Assembly (NCBI GenBank): GCA_946699065.1 | Contig: CAMPDV010000081.1 | Coordinates: 834,149 to 898,148, forward strand | Direction: 5' to 3' | Source of the DNA: Loxodes magnus | Taxonomy: Eukaryota; Ciliophora; Karyorelictea; Loxodida; Loxodidae | DNA: 64,000 bases | Shown here: one piece after another, positions 24,440-36,760 of the stretch | How the letters are laid out: every line of letters starts with the position of its first letter | Position numbering within the stretch: the stretch's first letter is position 1 | The notes under the pieces: generated by a model | Databases searched by the model: none | What the model saw: the letters and a program-made list of their open reading frames with translations, nothing else | What the model was told of the DNA's origin: nothing | Position numbers and translations under genes: made by a program

Positions 24440-25599
24440 ACACCTTAATTAATTTAAAAATACTTAAATTAAATACTTTTAAGCCATAAGCTAAAGTTAC
24501 TTGCTTTAATTACTTTCGTTACTATACTCCCTTTTCAATCTCTCTACTGTAGCTAAAAAGGGATTATAAAGTACAAAAAGTGAAGCATCATTTCTTTTAG
24601 AAGCCTAGTTATATTTAAAGGGTTTTCTTTCAAGTTTAAAGCTACTGATAGTATATAGTTGACTATTCATGCAATTTTATTAACTTTTGCTAATGCTAAT
24701 ATCATTAATAGTTTGAAGCATTAAGATTCTACTTTAGTAGCTTCTTTTTATAAGTATAGATAAATCATTTGATACAATTACCTAGTAGATGATCCATTTC
24801 TAATATATGACTTTCTCGTTTGAAATGAAATTAACTTTCAATATTTTTTCCTTTTTATATGTTTGATATTTCCTCTTTAGATCTATCAAAATGTAACATA
24901 CATAAAGAGTCAGGAATTATACATACTAAGATGCTTTGTCTATTGAACTTACAAGCCAAATTTTATTTAATACCCCTAGAAATCTCTAAATTTAGTTTAT
25001 CACACTACCAATATAATTGATCTTATAGCAAACCTTACTTCCTTTATTCAAGTACGCAAAACTAACCCTCTTCTTTACTTCCTTTTCCAGCTAGCTCCAT
25101 TCAGATAAAATTTTCAAGTTACCAATCATTTATTAAGTTCCTATCCTATCTAACAATATTCATATTTTCCATTCCTAAACTAATTTATCAAAACTACCCT
25201 CTAATAGTATACTAGAAGTAATATTAAATAATCCTAGTTTAAGCATGAATGATGTGCATTATATCTATATTAATGTCATTTCTTTGCCTTATAGATTATT
25301 AAGTATTAATGGTCTAAATACACTTCATAGTATAAATAGCACTCTTACTTAGTATCTTACTTAGCCTAGTTATGTTCATAGACTATTAAGCTCATTTGTC
25401 TCCTTTAAATTCTAGCTAGAAACTGGTTTTTCTATCCCTTATTGATAATCTAATTCAGTTTAGTTACTGAGTTCAGTTTCCAATATAGGTGTAGAATATT
25501 GAGTGAGAATATTAGCATGATTAATATAGCAGGAGGATTATAAATAAAAGTGAGTTTAATTTGATTAAAGTTTAATTGTGACTAATAAAGAAAAATATA
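24440..25599. other. 1.16-kb spacer, nothing recognised
   Basis: T-rich on the plus strand with many TTCTTT and CTTAC words. Neither strand gives a stretch with convincing motifs or charge pattern. The last 60 bp before ATG 25600 are A/T-rich and presumably carry the MATE promoter. Confidence 0.4.
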
Positions 25600-27152
25600 A
25601 TGAGCAGCACTTCTGGAGTAAGAAAAACCTCTCATTCTATGGTAGTAATAGAGGAAACTAAAAGCGACATATTTACTGATGGCAAAGATAGTTTTGAAAA
25701 TTCACTGTCTATGAGCATGAAAGAGGAACAGCATTTCTGCTATAAGGAGATAATTCCATAGCCTCTAGGGGATAATATAAAGAAGTTCAAATTCTTAATT
25801 CTAAAATTGCTTGTCTATGGATTCATTACTCTTGCTTATTACTACCCACTCGTATCTAACCTAAAATCTAATGATTCCGATAAACAAACAGGAGTATTCT
25901 TAGGATAGCTTTATATATTTTCCTTTATCCTTCCAATATCCCTAGGGTTTGGATAAGGAATGGAGATACTAGCTTAAAAAGCCAAATGGGGAGGAGAGGT
26001 GTATAAAGTAGGACTGTTTATGTAGCGAGGTATTATACTGAATACCTTTGTATTTATCTGGACTTTTATTCTTTGGAAGCTTTATATTGTTTTGCTAGAA
26101 AAAGGCTTTCTTGATGAAACAGATCTAGGTGTCATTTAAAATTGTAGTAAATATGTCTCATCAATAGGAATAGGAGTTTGATTCTTATTGTCAGGGGAAA
26201 TACTAAGAAGATACTTCTAAGTACAAAACGTTGCAAAGGTAATAATTCTCACTCTTCTCATAGCTTGTGTTCTGAACATATTCCTATTCTAATTTTTCAC
26301 TGGGGTGTTTAAAGATGATGTAGCGGGGTTCACTATTTTGGTATAGTACTTAATGACATTTATCATCTTAATATGCATCACACTAATTACAAGGTCTGAC
26401 AGGAAGTTTTACGAAATATTCGAATGCTGCTTCGCGATTTAAAGCATGCAGTCACTCTAACAAATAATTAGTGGCTACTTTGAACAGATAAAATATTCTG
26501 TTAAGGAAGTTTCGTTCATATTCCTTGAGCTGGGTTCTTTGTACTTTACCTGGTTTCTAATGTATATTTAAAAAGAGCAAGATAAAAATAACGAAATGCT
26601 TCTAAAAGTTTAAGAAGACTATTTAATTTGTATGACATTCGTCATCTGATTCGTCATTAGCGCTGGGTTTCAACTTAGACTTTACATTAGGCAAACTTTA
26701 GACGACCTTAATTTAAAGGTTGTTAAAATGCTGATTAACAATGGGATACTTTCTATCATAGCGCTTGGTCTTTGCTTAAGCTTAGTTATGTTCTTATACT
26801 TTCATTTAATGTTCAATAGAGGTGAGATGATAGGAGGTAAGTTTATTTATGAGTAGCATTAGCTAACTAAAACAAGTGGTTTATGCTCTTTTATATACTA
26901 CAATACTCTATTCAAGTTGGCTTACTAAATGTCTTGCTAGCTTCAATGAACTACTGATACTGCTTAGGCATCTATTTAATATGATACGCAATCATTCCAA
27001 TCCTAATCTAACTTTGCAATTAGTTACTTACATTCAATATGATAAACGTAATCTGGGGCGTTTTAATAGTGCAGAGCTGGGCTATATCTTGTATCTTTCT
27101 TTGTAGGATAAACTTAGTATCTTGGAGGAAGATTTCTAGGAAGTTTATCTGA
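25600..27152 (+). CDS. MATE-family multidrug/toxin efflux transporter
   Basis: ATG 25600 (MSSTSGVRKTSHSMVVIEET) begins a ~60-residue cytoplasmic tail, then a polytopic membrane protein of about 510 residues. The MATE hallmark after the second helix is clear: PISLGFGQGMEILAQKAKWG then YKVGLFMQRG, matching the family's Gln-Ala-x-Gly and QRG pattern. Two halves of six helices are expected. The later helices include FVIWFVISAGFQLRLYIR and WFMLFYILQYSIQVGLLNVL. A 20-nt GT-AG intron at 26837-26856 is needed to reach the last helices and TGA 27150-27152; without it the C-terminus is lost. MATE proteins export organic cations in exchange for H+ or Na+. Substrate unknown. Confidence 0.85.
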
Positions 27153-29440
27153 AATTATATTGCTTTCTATTTAATTAATTATTAATCTACTTTTACCTCA
27201 CTTTTCATTACTTCTTTCCTTTATCCCTATCATTCTACTCTTACCTATTCATATGCTACATTATGTCCTCTACTGCTTATAATACTAGTAGGCTTGATAG
27301 ACTCTGGGGTATGTAGATTGAGTATGAATATGGATATTCTATTGCTTTTGTTTTCTTATCAAAGTGAAGTTTATATGAGAATGCGTTTCTAGTACTAGTA
27401 AGGAAAGAAAGACTTTAGTAAACTGACTTAATAAAGCAATTATTTGACTTATTTTGCGTTTATTTAAGGGTAAGAGAAAGGAACTAGTTTTGAACTCCAT
27501 CGAAATGGTTCTAGCTGAAGGAACCTTTTATCACTTTCTTAATCTAAGCTTAGAAAAGCCAAAATTAAGCAGAATCTTGAATCAACCAGTGAGGCATTCC
27601 TAATCCTATCTCTAGAAGAGAGCTAACTTAAAATAAAAGTATTAAGATTAGATAAAAAAAGTAAGCTATCAAAGTTATTAAAGGCAGGAAATTCATATCC
27701 ATGGTTTGCTTATATCTGTTTACTAGGTTGCTTAGTCTCATCATACTAATAAGCTATAAGTGGTCAGATCTTTTCTATCTATAGTCTACTTTAATATGCA
27801 TGTTCCATACTAAAGCAGCAAAACTACTTCTCTTTCAAATCGTAGCTTACTCATTGTTATTAAAGCTTCGCTTTAATCCATTCTCTTGAAATATTTCCTT
27901 ACTATATCACTACTTAAAGTGGCTAAAACTGGGAGAGGCAAAAAGAGTTAGACTTAAGAAAAAGGGCAAAGTGTAAGATTACAACTTATAAGGGATTTAA
28001 AAAGAAGGGAAGTAGAAGTAAGAAGTAGGTAGTAAGGAATAGATTTAAGCATATTAATAGATAATAAAAGGCTAAAGCGAGAGCTATTAACAGATAGTTA
28101 AGAAGAGCTTAAGTATCTAAGAACTTTTGATAATAGACCGAAGGATAAAAAAGAGTTGACTAGGTATTTTTATAAGAGATTCAGACTTTTGAATCTATAT
28201 GTTTATATAGATAAGGCTTATACAATTAAAATCTGCTTTTTGGAAGTATTTGAATAAAGAAGTGAAAGCAGTTTAATAGCAAGAATATATGTCTAAGTAA
28301 GATTTTCTAAGAAAGCTACATAAATACGTTTTTAATTAATGCTAATATTTCCCTTTAAAGTAAGGAAGTAAAGCAGAGATAATAGAAAAGGGAAAAGAAG
28401 GAAATGGTTAAATGTTTTATCTATAAAAATCATAATCAAAGGAGAAGGCAAATTTCAAAGCAGACTATAATAAGTAGCATAAGCATTTTCAATAAAATTG
28501 GTATGATTAAACCCTAAAATTGCATATAAGGCTTAACCACTTATTCTCTCTAAGCTATAATATAAAATCCAATACATACTCATCCACTTAGCATCTAACA
28601 AAAAAAACATTTAGATTTCATTTAAACTACAAAGGTACTAATAGCACTTTGTCAGAATAAGATTACTTTAGAAAGGACAAAATAGTGATGAATACTACTA
28701 AGTATGAAGTATATGATTCTATATAATTTTAATCATATAGTTTGAATACTTGGAGAAGAAGTGCTAAATCTTTTTCATTTTAATTAGATATTGTAAGGTG
28801 AAATAAAGTTCAACAGATTAAACTTTAAATATTTACCCAGTTTCGTTCAACAATCTTTTTACTTTAATTAGCAATGCTTTTTCCTTTTTAAGGCATATAC
28901 TTCTATCTCTATACTTTTAATTTACTTTTGAAAGGTTTTAAAATTTGACTTTAAAGTGTAGTTTATCTTATCATTCTATGATATTAAGTCTTGCTTTCTT
29001 TGCTTCTTTTCAACTTAAATTTGAAAATTAGTAAAAGCTATTACTTCAAGATCTGATTACAACCAATAGAACTGAATGCTAAAGCTTTACTTTAAGCTTC
29101 TCCTTCCATTTTTGAAGCCATTCTAAGTGATTTTTCTAATCAGATGCTATTTTACCTTCTATCTCCCCAATATTTCCATGCTTTTAACTACTGTTTGATT
29201 CTTTGCTGCTATACTAGAACCAATGCTTAGTTTTTTTAAAGCACTTCTAATACTTCAGAAATGGCTAGAAAGAAATAAAGGAAAATGTCTAATATTAAGA
29301 AACTACTTTGTAGGTAAAATTCCTTTGATAGAATGATATGGATTATGAACAGCAAGGGATAGAGCATTTAGTGAAGGATATAGATAAAGGGAGTTTAAGC
29401 ATAAAATCATGATATTAATTTAAATGTTAAGAGTCTCAAA
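27153..29440. other. 2.3-kb spacer between the convergent MATE and Ca2+-pump genes
   Basis: No recognisable gene. Both strands show short frame-open stretches because no codon is an absolute stop, but none has a start/stop pair with conserved motifs. Base composition is mixed, with many small inverted words (CTTAAG-, AGCT- and TAAGCTTA-like). Confidence 0.4.
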
Positions 29441-32400
29441 TCAAATGTAGAGTTTCTCACAGCAAGTAAAGCATTTTTCTGGGATTACCAATTTCCAAAA
29501 AGTAGAAAAAACTAGTCCTAAGAAACCCATAAGAACGCAAAGTAAGTGCTGTTATAATGTTAGCCCATGGCATCCCAAGACATCACTATATTAATAACTT
29601 ACCCTCCATATTCAACAAGCAAAGTCTAGAGAGTTATTTCTATTATTAAGATCAGTAAAAACAAGGAATTGCTGAATATTCTATGGAAAATGTTAATGCT
29701 TCTGACAAAGACCACTCTGCATCCCATTAAGTTGAAGATATTCATCCACATAAATACATTGAAAAACAATGTTATTTTCGCCTTTTTGAAACCATATCCT
29801 GCTTCGTCAATGAAAATCTCCGGTGAAAAATAAACTAAGCTTAATGCGGCAGATTAAGCAATTGTTTGAGCTACTATGTAACGCCACATAGAGGATTTAA
29901 ATAAGGGGCTATTACGTCCTTCTGGTGGACTATTTAGTAGATCATATGTTGGTTTTTCTGTTGCTAATGAAAGAGCTGCTAAACTGTCTTGAACCAAGTT
30001 GAAGTAAATTATTTAAACTGGCGTAAATGTTCCTTCCAATTGGGAAATCACACCTAGAGTTATGATGTACATAAATACAAAGGTACTTGTCATCCAGAAA
30101 GTCAAGAATTTTCTGACAGATCTCATTGTATTTCTACCCCATTTAGCAGCTATCACAATGCACTCAAAGTTATCATCTAACATTACAATATCAGAGGCTT
30201 CTTTTGCAATCTCAGTGCCAGTTAAATTCATACTAAAACCTACGTCTGATTTCTTTAAGGCTTATGCATCATTTGTACCATCGCCTGTAACAGCAACTAC
30301 TCTTTTAAGTTCTTTGAGTCCAATAACAAACATATACTTATCTTCAGGAGTGGATCTTGCTAAAACTTACAAGTCTTTTTCGATTTCTTCGAAGGCTTGC
30401 ATATTAGCTATGGTTAACTTTGGATTGCCATTTTTGTCAAGCTTTCCTTCTTTAGGGACTAGACCTCCTATCCTTTTCTTAAAATCCTAACCAGTCATAA
30501 CTAGGTTAGGTATTTTCTAAATGTCTTCTTCTCTTTAAATAATTCCACATTGCAGAGCAACATTAATTGCAGTTGATGTTGCATCTCCTGTTACCATCCT
30601 TACTCTTACTTTTGCGTTTTTTGTCAATAATTTTATCGCTTCAGGTACGTTAGGTCTAATGGGATCAACCATGCATACATATCCTAAGTAAGTGTAATCA
30701 TTATCCTAGGAGTTAAACTCGTAATTCTCTTAGACATACTTATAAGCAAAGGAAATGACTCTGAACTATCCCATCTTTACAATCTATTCCTAAATTTCTT
30801 TCTTCTGTTGAGCCTCGAACTGAGCTACGTTTACTTCTTTAGAATCCTTTACATTCTAGACAACCTTATCGCAGCAACTAAAAATATGTTCTGGAGCTCC
30901 TTTAACATAAACTATCTATTAATTTGATTGAGGAATTTTAACACAAGTAAGCATTATCTTAGTGGCAGAATCAAAAGGTTATACCCAAGAAATTATTTTG
31001 GAGTCTCTTATTCTTTTGTATTTCTTTCTGTTTCTATCAGCAAATTCTAGGAGAGCAATTTCCACTGGATTTCCTGTTTTAGTTCCATCTTCTAGTATTA
31101 AAGCATTAGAGTTTATGCAAATGTTGTCAAAAAGTAATTCTTGTATAGGCTTATTCAATTTTCCTATATCCTTCTCTCCTGCTATTTCCTATTAAACTAC
31201 TGAAAGAATGTTTTATGTCAATGTTCCAGTCTTATCCGATAAAACCTCATTCGCACTTCCCATTGTTTCACAAGCGTGAAGATGTCTTACAAGGTTATTT
31301 TCTTACTTCATTTTATTGACACTAAAGGCAAGGGCCAAAGTAACAGCCAATGGCCACCCTTCAGGTACTACTATGACAATTAAGCATATTCCCGCCATTA
31401 CGCTATTTACTAAAAATTAGCCTAACTATTTCTTTTCTCTTTATGAGTTCTAATCAAGATCGACACTGACATGGTGAGTATAAAAGTACTGTACTACCAA
31501 TACAATAAAGAATATAATAGCTAATATAAACCCTAGAATTGCTACAGATTTAGCTGCTCTTCCTAATTTTTGAGATAGAGGAGTTTCGTCTATTTCTATA
31601 TTTTGTAATTATTGCTTTGTCTTTCCCGCGTAAGAATTAAGTCCAACAACACATACTAAATAGGTGCCACATCCAGTACTCAAATTAGTACTTGAAATAA
31701 GGAATGGATCTCTATTTTCTTCCTTTGGCACGTGTTTGGCTTCTCCTGTCAATGATGATTCATTCACTTTCATTGAAAGACCTGAAATTAGAATTCCATC
31801 TGCTGGAACTTTATCGCCAGGCTTAAGATAAACGACATCCCCTACTAAAAGATCTTCTGTATTTATCTATTTTTAAATTCCATCCCTAATAACTGTTACA
31901 ACTCTTTCTTCACTAGCTTCATGTAACTTTCTAAATTACTTATCCTTGGCATACTCAGTTGACGCTCCTACCATACTTACTACACATACCGCGCAGAGAA
32001 TTCCAGTAGCATCCATCCAAGCTCCTTCACTATTATGTAATGTTTCAACAACTGCACTAACAACGGCAGCAATCAATAAAATAATGATGACTGGCTCAGA
32101 CAATTAACCAAGTACTAAGTTGATAAATCTTTTGGGTTCGAAAGTTATTTTCTGATTCTATCCAAACTACACTCTCCTATTATTCAAGTCTTCCACATTC
32201 TTTTCTTATAACCCTTATTATATATCAACCTTTAGCTTTTCTTTAGCAAACGTACTCGTATCCCCATATCTATTTTAGAATTCCTTGATATCTAAGTTTT
32301 AATTTCTACGTTCACTAAGGTCAAAGAATGCCTGCAAGTCTTCAATAGAAATTGGGAAAAATTTAACGTCATGACCTTTAGTTTGCTAGTCATGTAACTT

Positions 32401-32460
32401 GGTATTTACTTCTATATCTTGATATTCGCTTTCCTTATTAAGCAACTTTTGCTCTGACAT
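29441..32460 (-). CDS. plasma-membrane-type Ca2+-transporting P-type ATPase (P2B), 1000 residues
   Basis: ATG 32460 ([19 protein letters not shown]) to TGA 29441-29443 after removing one 17-nt intron at 29586-29602, which yields exactly 1000 codons plus stop. P-type motifs are all in order: SSLTGEAKH (actuator loop), [17 protein letters not shown] (helix 4), [10 protein letters not shown] (phosphorylated Asp), [11 protein letters not shown] and VKGAPEHI (nucleotide domain), [14 protein letters not shown], and [18 protein letters not shown]. The PMCA-type end [20 protein letters not shown] follows the intron. It pumps Ca2+ out of the cytosol using ATP, across the plasma membrane or cortical alveolar sacs in ciliates. 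Oddities: the near-invariant Pro of NDxPAL is Gln (codon TAA), and PEGLP is PEGWP. No long C-terminal calmodulin domain is present. Confidence 0.95.
29586..29602 (-). other. 17-nt intron in the Ca2+ pump gene
   Basis: On the minus strand the sequence is gtaagttattaatatag. Removing it joins VEYGG to [11 protein letters not shown], the expected C-terminal pump sequence. Leaving it in shifts the frame away from the family. Confidence 0.9.
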
Positions 32461-33978
32461 TAAATTTTATAAAATACCCACAATTAATTTCAATAAAAAT
32501 GGCTCAAATGCCAATAAACGATTATTAAAAAAATGGATATAATTAAACTTCCCATTACTTACACTATCATACTGTCACCTCTAAAAAACTACCCATCCTT
32601 CATAAACATCACTCTTCTAGCAAATCACACACTTCAGTCTAAAACTCACTCCTTCATCTTTCTATTTATACTAACCGAATAATCCTGCTTAACCAATCCA
32701 CCAGAATAAAACCTACAAAGTTACTTAATAAAGAAGGAAGCAAAGCGATAGACTTTACTTATTACTAAAGTAAAGTAAATAAGTCTGAATGAATTAAATG
32801 AGTAATTAATACTTTAATTCTAGTGATTCTAGGGGTTTATTTCTTTATTAGTGAACATATCAAACTCTATTTATTAGTACTACTCTTAGAGTCTCTTTTC
32901 TGCCTTTCTACTATCTTAGCTAAAACTTCTTAGTTATTGCTATTACTTGCTATTATGATTACCTAGCAGGTTATTTTCAACTAGTATAAGAAAGCTTATA
33001 TTTAAGTACTGAAGGGAAATATAAAAGGTAGACTTATGTTAGTTAAGGCTAATATGGTAGAGGATAAATATTTAGAATTTAAAAGGACTAGAAAAGATAC
33101 ATCGATTAGCTTTAGTAGGTAGATAAGTAAGTTAGTGATAGAAAGTAATATGCATATTAATAGCTTTTAAGATATACAATAGTTAATTCTAGTTAGTGTT
33201 TGAATACTAGGGATTTATTTCTTCATTATATATTACTTTCTACTGTTTTATCACTTTCTGACAAGTATTGACTCTATTAGTTTATATTAGGCTAGCTGCT
33301 TTAAGTCTTTATATTGATCCTTTTCTAGCAGTTCGGTTAGAGAAGGAAAGTGCTATATTTCTGTTCTTTTGTAAAGACTGAAGTATATAGTAAGATTATC
33401 GAAAGTTATGAGGTTTAGTGTTATACTACCAAAATAAAGACTTATATTAGTAAAGGCAATCATCTGCCATTATAATTATAAATAACATTCAAAGCAGATG
33501 TTATGTAGCTATAATCAAATTGAACCAAGTGAAAAAAGATAAATAATTAAGCTTATCTATTGGTATTTAAAACGGTAAGATAGATAATAGTATCTTTACT
33601 TTTGGGAGTTATAAACTATTTAGATACCAAGAGGAATCATGTGCTTGCATAAAAAGAGGGCAATATATTCGATCTTTAAGGTTTTAATTACACTTAGTAA
33701 GAAAGTTTGAAAAACTTTTCATTCATTCACAGATAAGCTTTTCTTCAGTCTACACTAGTGTTGAAATTCATATCTGCCGTAGATCTGGAGATTAATGCTT
33801 TCTGCTTACACTTTTTATTTACCCTTTATGATTAATCAAGATAATCCTTTAAAATACACTTTTAAGTTATGATTTAGCCTACAAAATTTGATAGACTTTG
33901 AAGCATCTTTAACTTAGTAATATAAGTTAAGTAACTCCCTTTTATTCTTTCTTGCATTTCTTATCTAAATACTTAAAA
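32461..33978. other. 1.5-kb stretch, nothing recognised
   Basis: Lies upstream of the minus-strand Ca2+ pump and of the next plus-strand gene, so it should hold both promoters. AT-rich with short CTTA/TAAG words. No gene with family motifs was found on either strand. Confidence 0.4.
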
Positions 33979-34039
33979 TGAACACTTAAAAATTTATTAT
34001 ATTTAAACCATTTTAACTGAACCTTACTTGCAGATTTTT

Positions 34040-36700
34040 AGATTAAGGATAAATTGAGACTAAAAAAGAATCAATATTTGTTCATTATTTCGTTCATTTA
34101 CCAGAAGGACTAGAGAGTAGAAATAAGAGAGCGATTTAGTTTCTGATTTTATTTTAAACCCCTTTAATAAAAGGCTCTCTTCTTAATATGTTCATCTCTC
34201 TCTTCATACTTAGAAGATCTAAAATGTAGATATAGTTTTAGCTCTAGAAATATAACTATCAACTCTATAAGTCTTTAGTTTTATTTAAACCGAATTGAGT
34301 ATCCTTTTTATCTTATTTCCATACTTATAAATCTCTGCTTTCAATAGTCTGTTTTATTTTATTCTTATATCTTCCCTTCTAATTATAACATACTAAGTTT
34401 TGAAAGAATTCCTTCCACAATTTAATGCTCCTTTTTCTTTCGCTTTATCATTCATTTCTTTCTATGGCTTTTCTAAGCCAGATTTACTCTTTTTAGGATT
34501 TAAAGATTATTGCAGCCAATTTATGAAAAAAGCTTATACCTTATAGAATAAGTTCATTTCACTATTAGAGAAAATTGACTTATCTCTATTTCAATGAAGC
34601 AAAAGGATTAAATTGCTTATTAAGTCATTACGTGCTATTATCCTCGCTTTCCCCATTTTTTAGTTACTTTCCTAGTTTAAAGTAAAAGACTTTATTGAAG
34701 AAAACCGAATGACAATTGATTATCTCTAGCTTTAATATTTTACCCCTTTAGCTTACTTTTCTTCTCCTCTTTTTACTTAGCTGTTCTTTTTTAAATTATC
34801 GAATATGGAATTTTTATTATCTAGCTTGATTATTCCTGCTATTGTACCTTGGGATTGATAAGATAGTAGCTTGTTAGTACGATTTCTATATTTCCAGTTT
34901 AATTATAATGTTGATATCAGCTTTTCTAATCCTACTCTTGTCTGAATGCTAACTTACTTTGCTTATTGTTAATTTCTAATCCTCCAGCAAAGGAAAAATT
35001 TTCCTTTTAGCCGTTATTGCTGCTATTGAAATTGAAACCTGGTCTTATTTTCATTCTCTAAGTCTAAAGGAAATCCTATTTTTAATAAGCATAGGAATCT
35101 TATTACTTCTCTCCTGTTGGTATAAGATTGAGTAGTGATAATGTTAAGTGTTCTAGGAGCTGGTTTAAAAGAATCGCATCTGATAAAAATGCTAATTTTG
35201 GTTTTACAAGCCAGTGGTCATCAAAAGTGTTTCTTGAAGCTCTTGCCTTCAAGATTCTTATATCCTGACGAAGAACTGAATCTCATCTTAAATACCTACG
35301 AAATACCCAAGTTAGCTGAAGAGATTTTCACTTAGAAGGTGTGTTATAATCTAAAATGCAAGACTTAAATATTAAAAAGTTAAATTTCCATTTTTCTTGC
35401 AAACTATCTCAGTGACATAATAAGGAACAATTCAAAAAATGAATTAGCAACTTAACAAAGCAAAGGGAGTAGTTAGAAAGTATAAAAGCTGAAGAAATGC
35501 TTTTAATAAGCTTAAACATTTGACCAAAAAGCCATATTACAGTCAGTAAATAAACCTATAGTTATTCCTAAATAGCTGCTATATCAAACCTTTATAGCAT
35601 AGATTATTCTGGTAGGGTATAAGGTAACTTTAAGTATTAAAAGATTAATTTCTTGCTAAGGCTTTCTAGAAGCAACAAGCTAAACTTAGGGAAATGAAGG
35701 TAAATAGGGGTATAAGTATGAAGATTATATAGGAAGCTTTATATTAGAATCTTAATTAGAGCTTGGGAGTCTATTTAATACTACTAAAAGCTGTATTGTA
35801 GCTAGCTTCCTTAAAGGCTTGATATCATAGTTCTAGATACTTAGAAATTACACTTTTAGAACTTAAATCTATAAAACTCTAACTAAAGCTTACTACTCTA
35901 AGTCTTAAAGTTTAGTAAAGGTAATCTAGTATCCACAAGTATAGTAGTAGAATAAAGCTCTGTTAGCAATATTAAATGGGTACTATTAAATGAATAGCAA
36001 GTACTAATCTTAATATATATTAACAGCATTTCAAAAGCATTAAATGAAGATATACGTTAAAACATAGAATAATGCTTTTAGTTGCTAAAATGTCTTTTAG
36101 ATTATTTCCAAGATCGAAGGTAAAAAGTTAGCTTACAATGTTGATTATTACAATCTTCTTTCCCGTATCTGTCATCTTAAGGTATCATTCTTAGTTACTA
36201 ATTGGTTTATATTACTGATAGTCTCAAAGAATATTAGCTGCTTTCTTAAAATGTATGAGAGGTAAAGCAGCGTGAAGGTTGATAGAGTTCAATTTTCCTA
36301 CAGATTGCTAGTACTTCATTCTAACCTTTTATCTCAAACTCCTAGATATTTAACTTCACTTTTTCCGTATTTCCCTTAACTTGACTTAGAAGTAAAAAAT
36401 TTAGCTTTAGAAATGAATGTAAAGAATATTCAATATAAGCAGGAAATTTCTGATTAACTTGAAAGCATCTTCAGTAAGGAAAACATACTCCTCTTCCCTA
36501 AAATCCAGATTAGTGGTAGAAACAGTAAAGCACTTCAATCTACCAAGCTATAAATACTGGATAGTGAAAGGAATAAAGGAAAGATACTACTTATAATACA
36601 GAAAGACTAATAAAGCAGAATGTAGAATCACAGATAAAGTGGAAGGATAGCAAATGTCAATATAGCCATTTAATAATATTCTAAGATCCTTTAGTTTGTA
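34040..36700 (+). CDS. unidentified large protein (about 880 residues), ends approximate
   Basis: Not recognised. Frame 2 reads evenly as protein from about 34040 to 36700. Early part: SLFRSFTRRTREQKQESDLV, then ALSFISFYGFSKPDLLFLGF. Middle: KFISLLEKIDLSLFQWSKRI, then RSLRAIILAFPIFQLLSQFK in related form, then LLVRFLYFQFNYNVDISFSN, then SGHQKCFLKLLPSRFLYPDE. Later: YKYEDYIGSFILESQLELGS, then QLDLEVKNLALEMNVKNIQY and SDQLESIFSKENILLFPKIQ. The helical, leucine-rich texture suggests an armadillo-like or HEAT-like scaffold, but no repeat is certain. I could not find a clean ATG near 34000. No in-frame TGA separates it from the PP2C start at 36761, so its end may be TAA/TAG, or the two may be one protein. 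Confidence 0.5.
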
Positions 36701-36760
36701 TTCTAGTCATTAAATGCAATTACTGTTTTAGCATTTCAATATTAAAATTAGCTAATAAAA

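Noticed and set aside
30062..30490. 142-residue standard-code ORF on the plus strand
   Set aside because: It is the antisense shadow of the Ca2+ pump, whose P-type motifs lie on the minus strand here.
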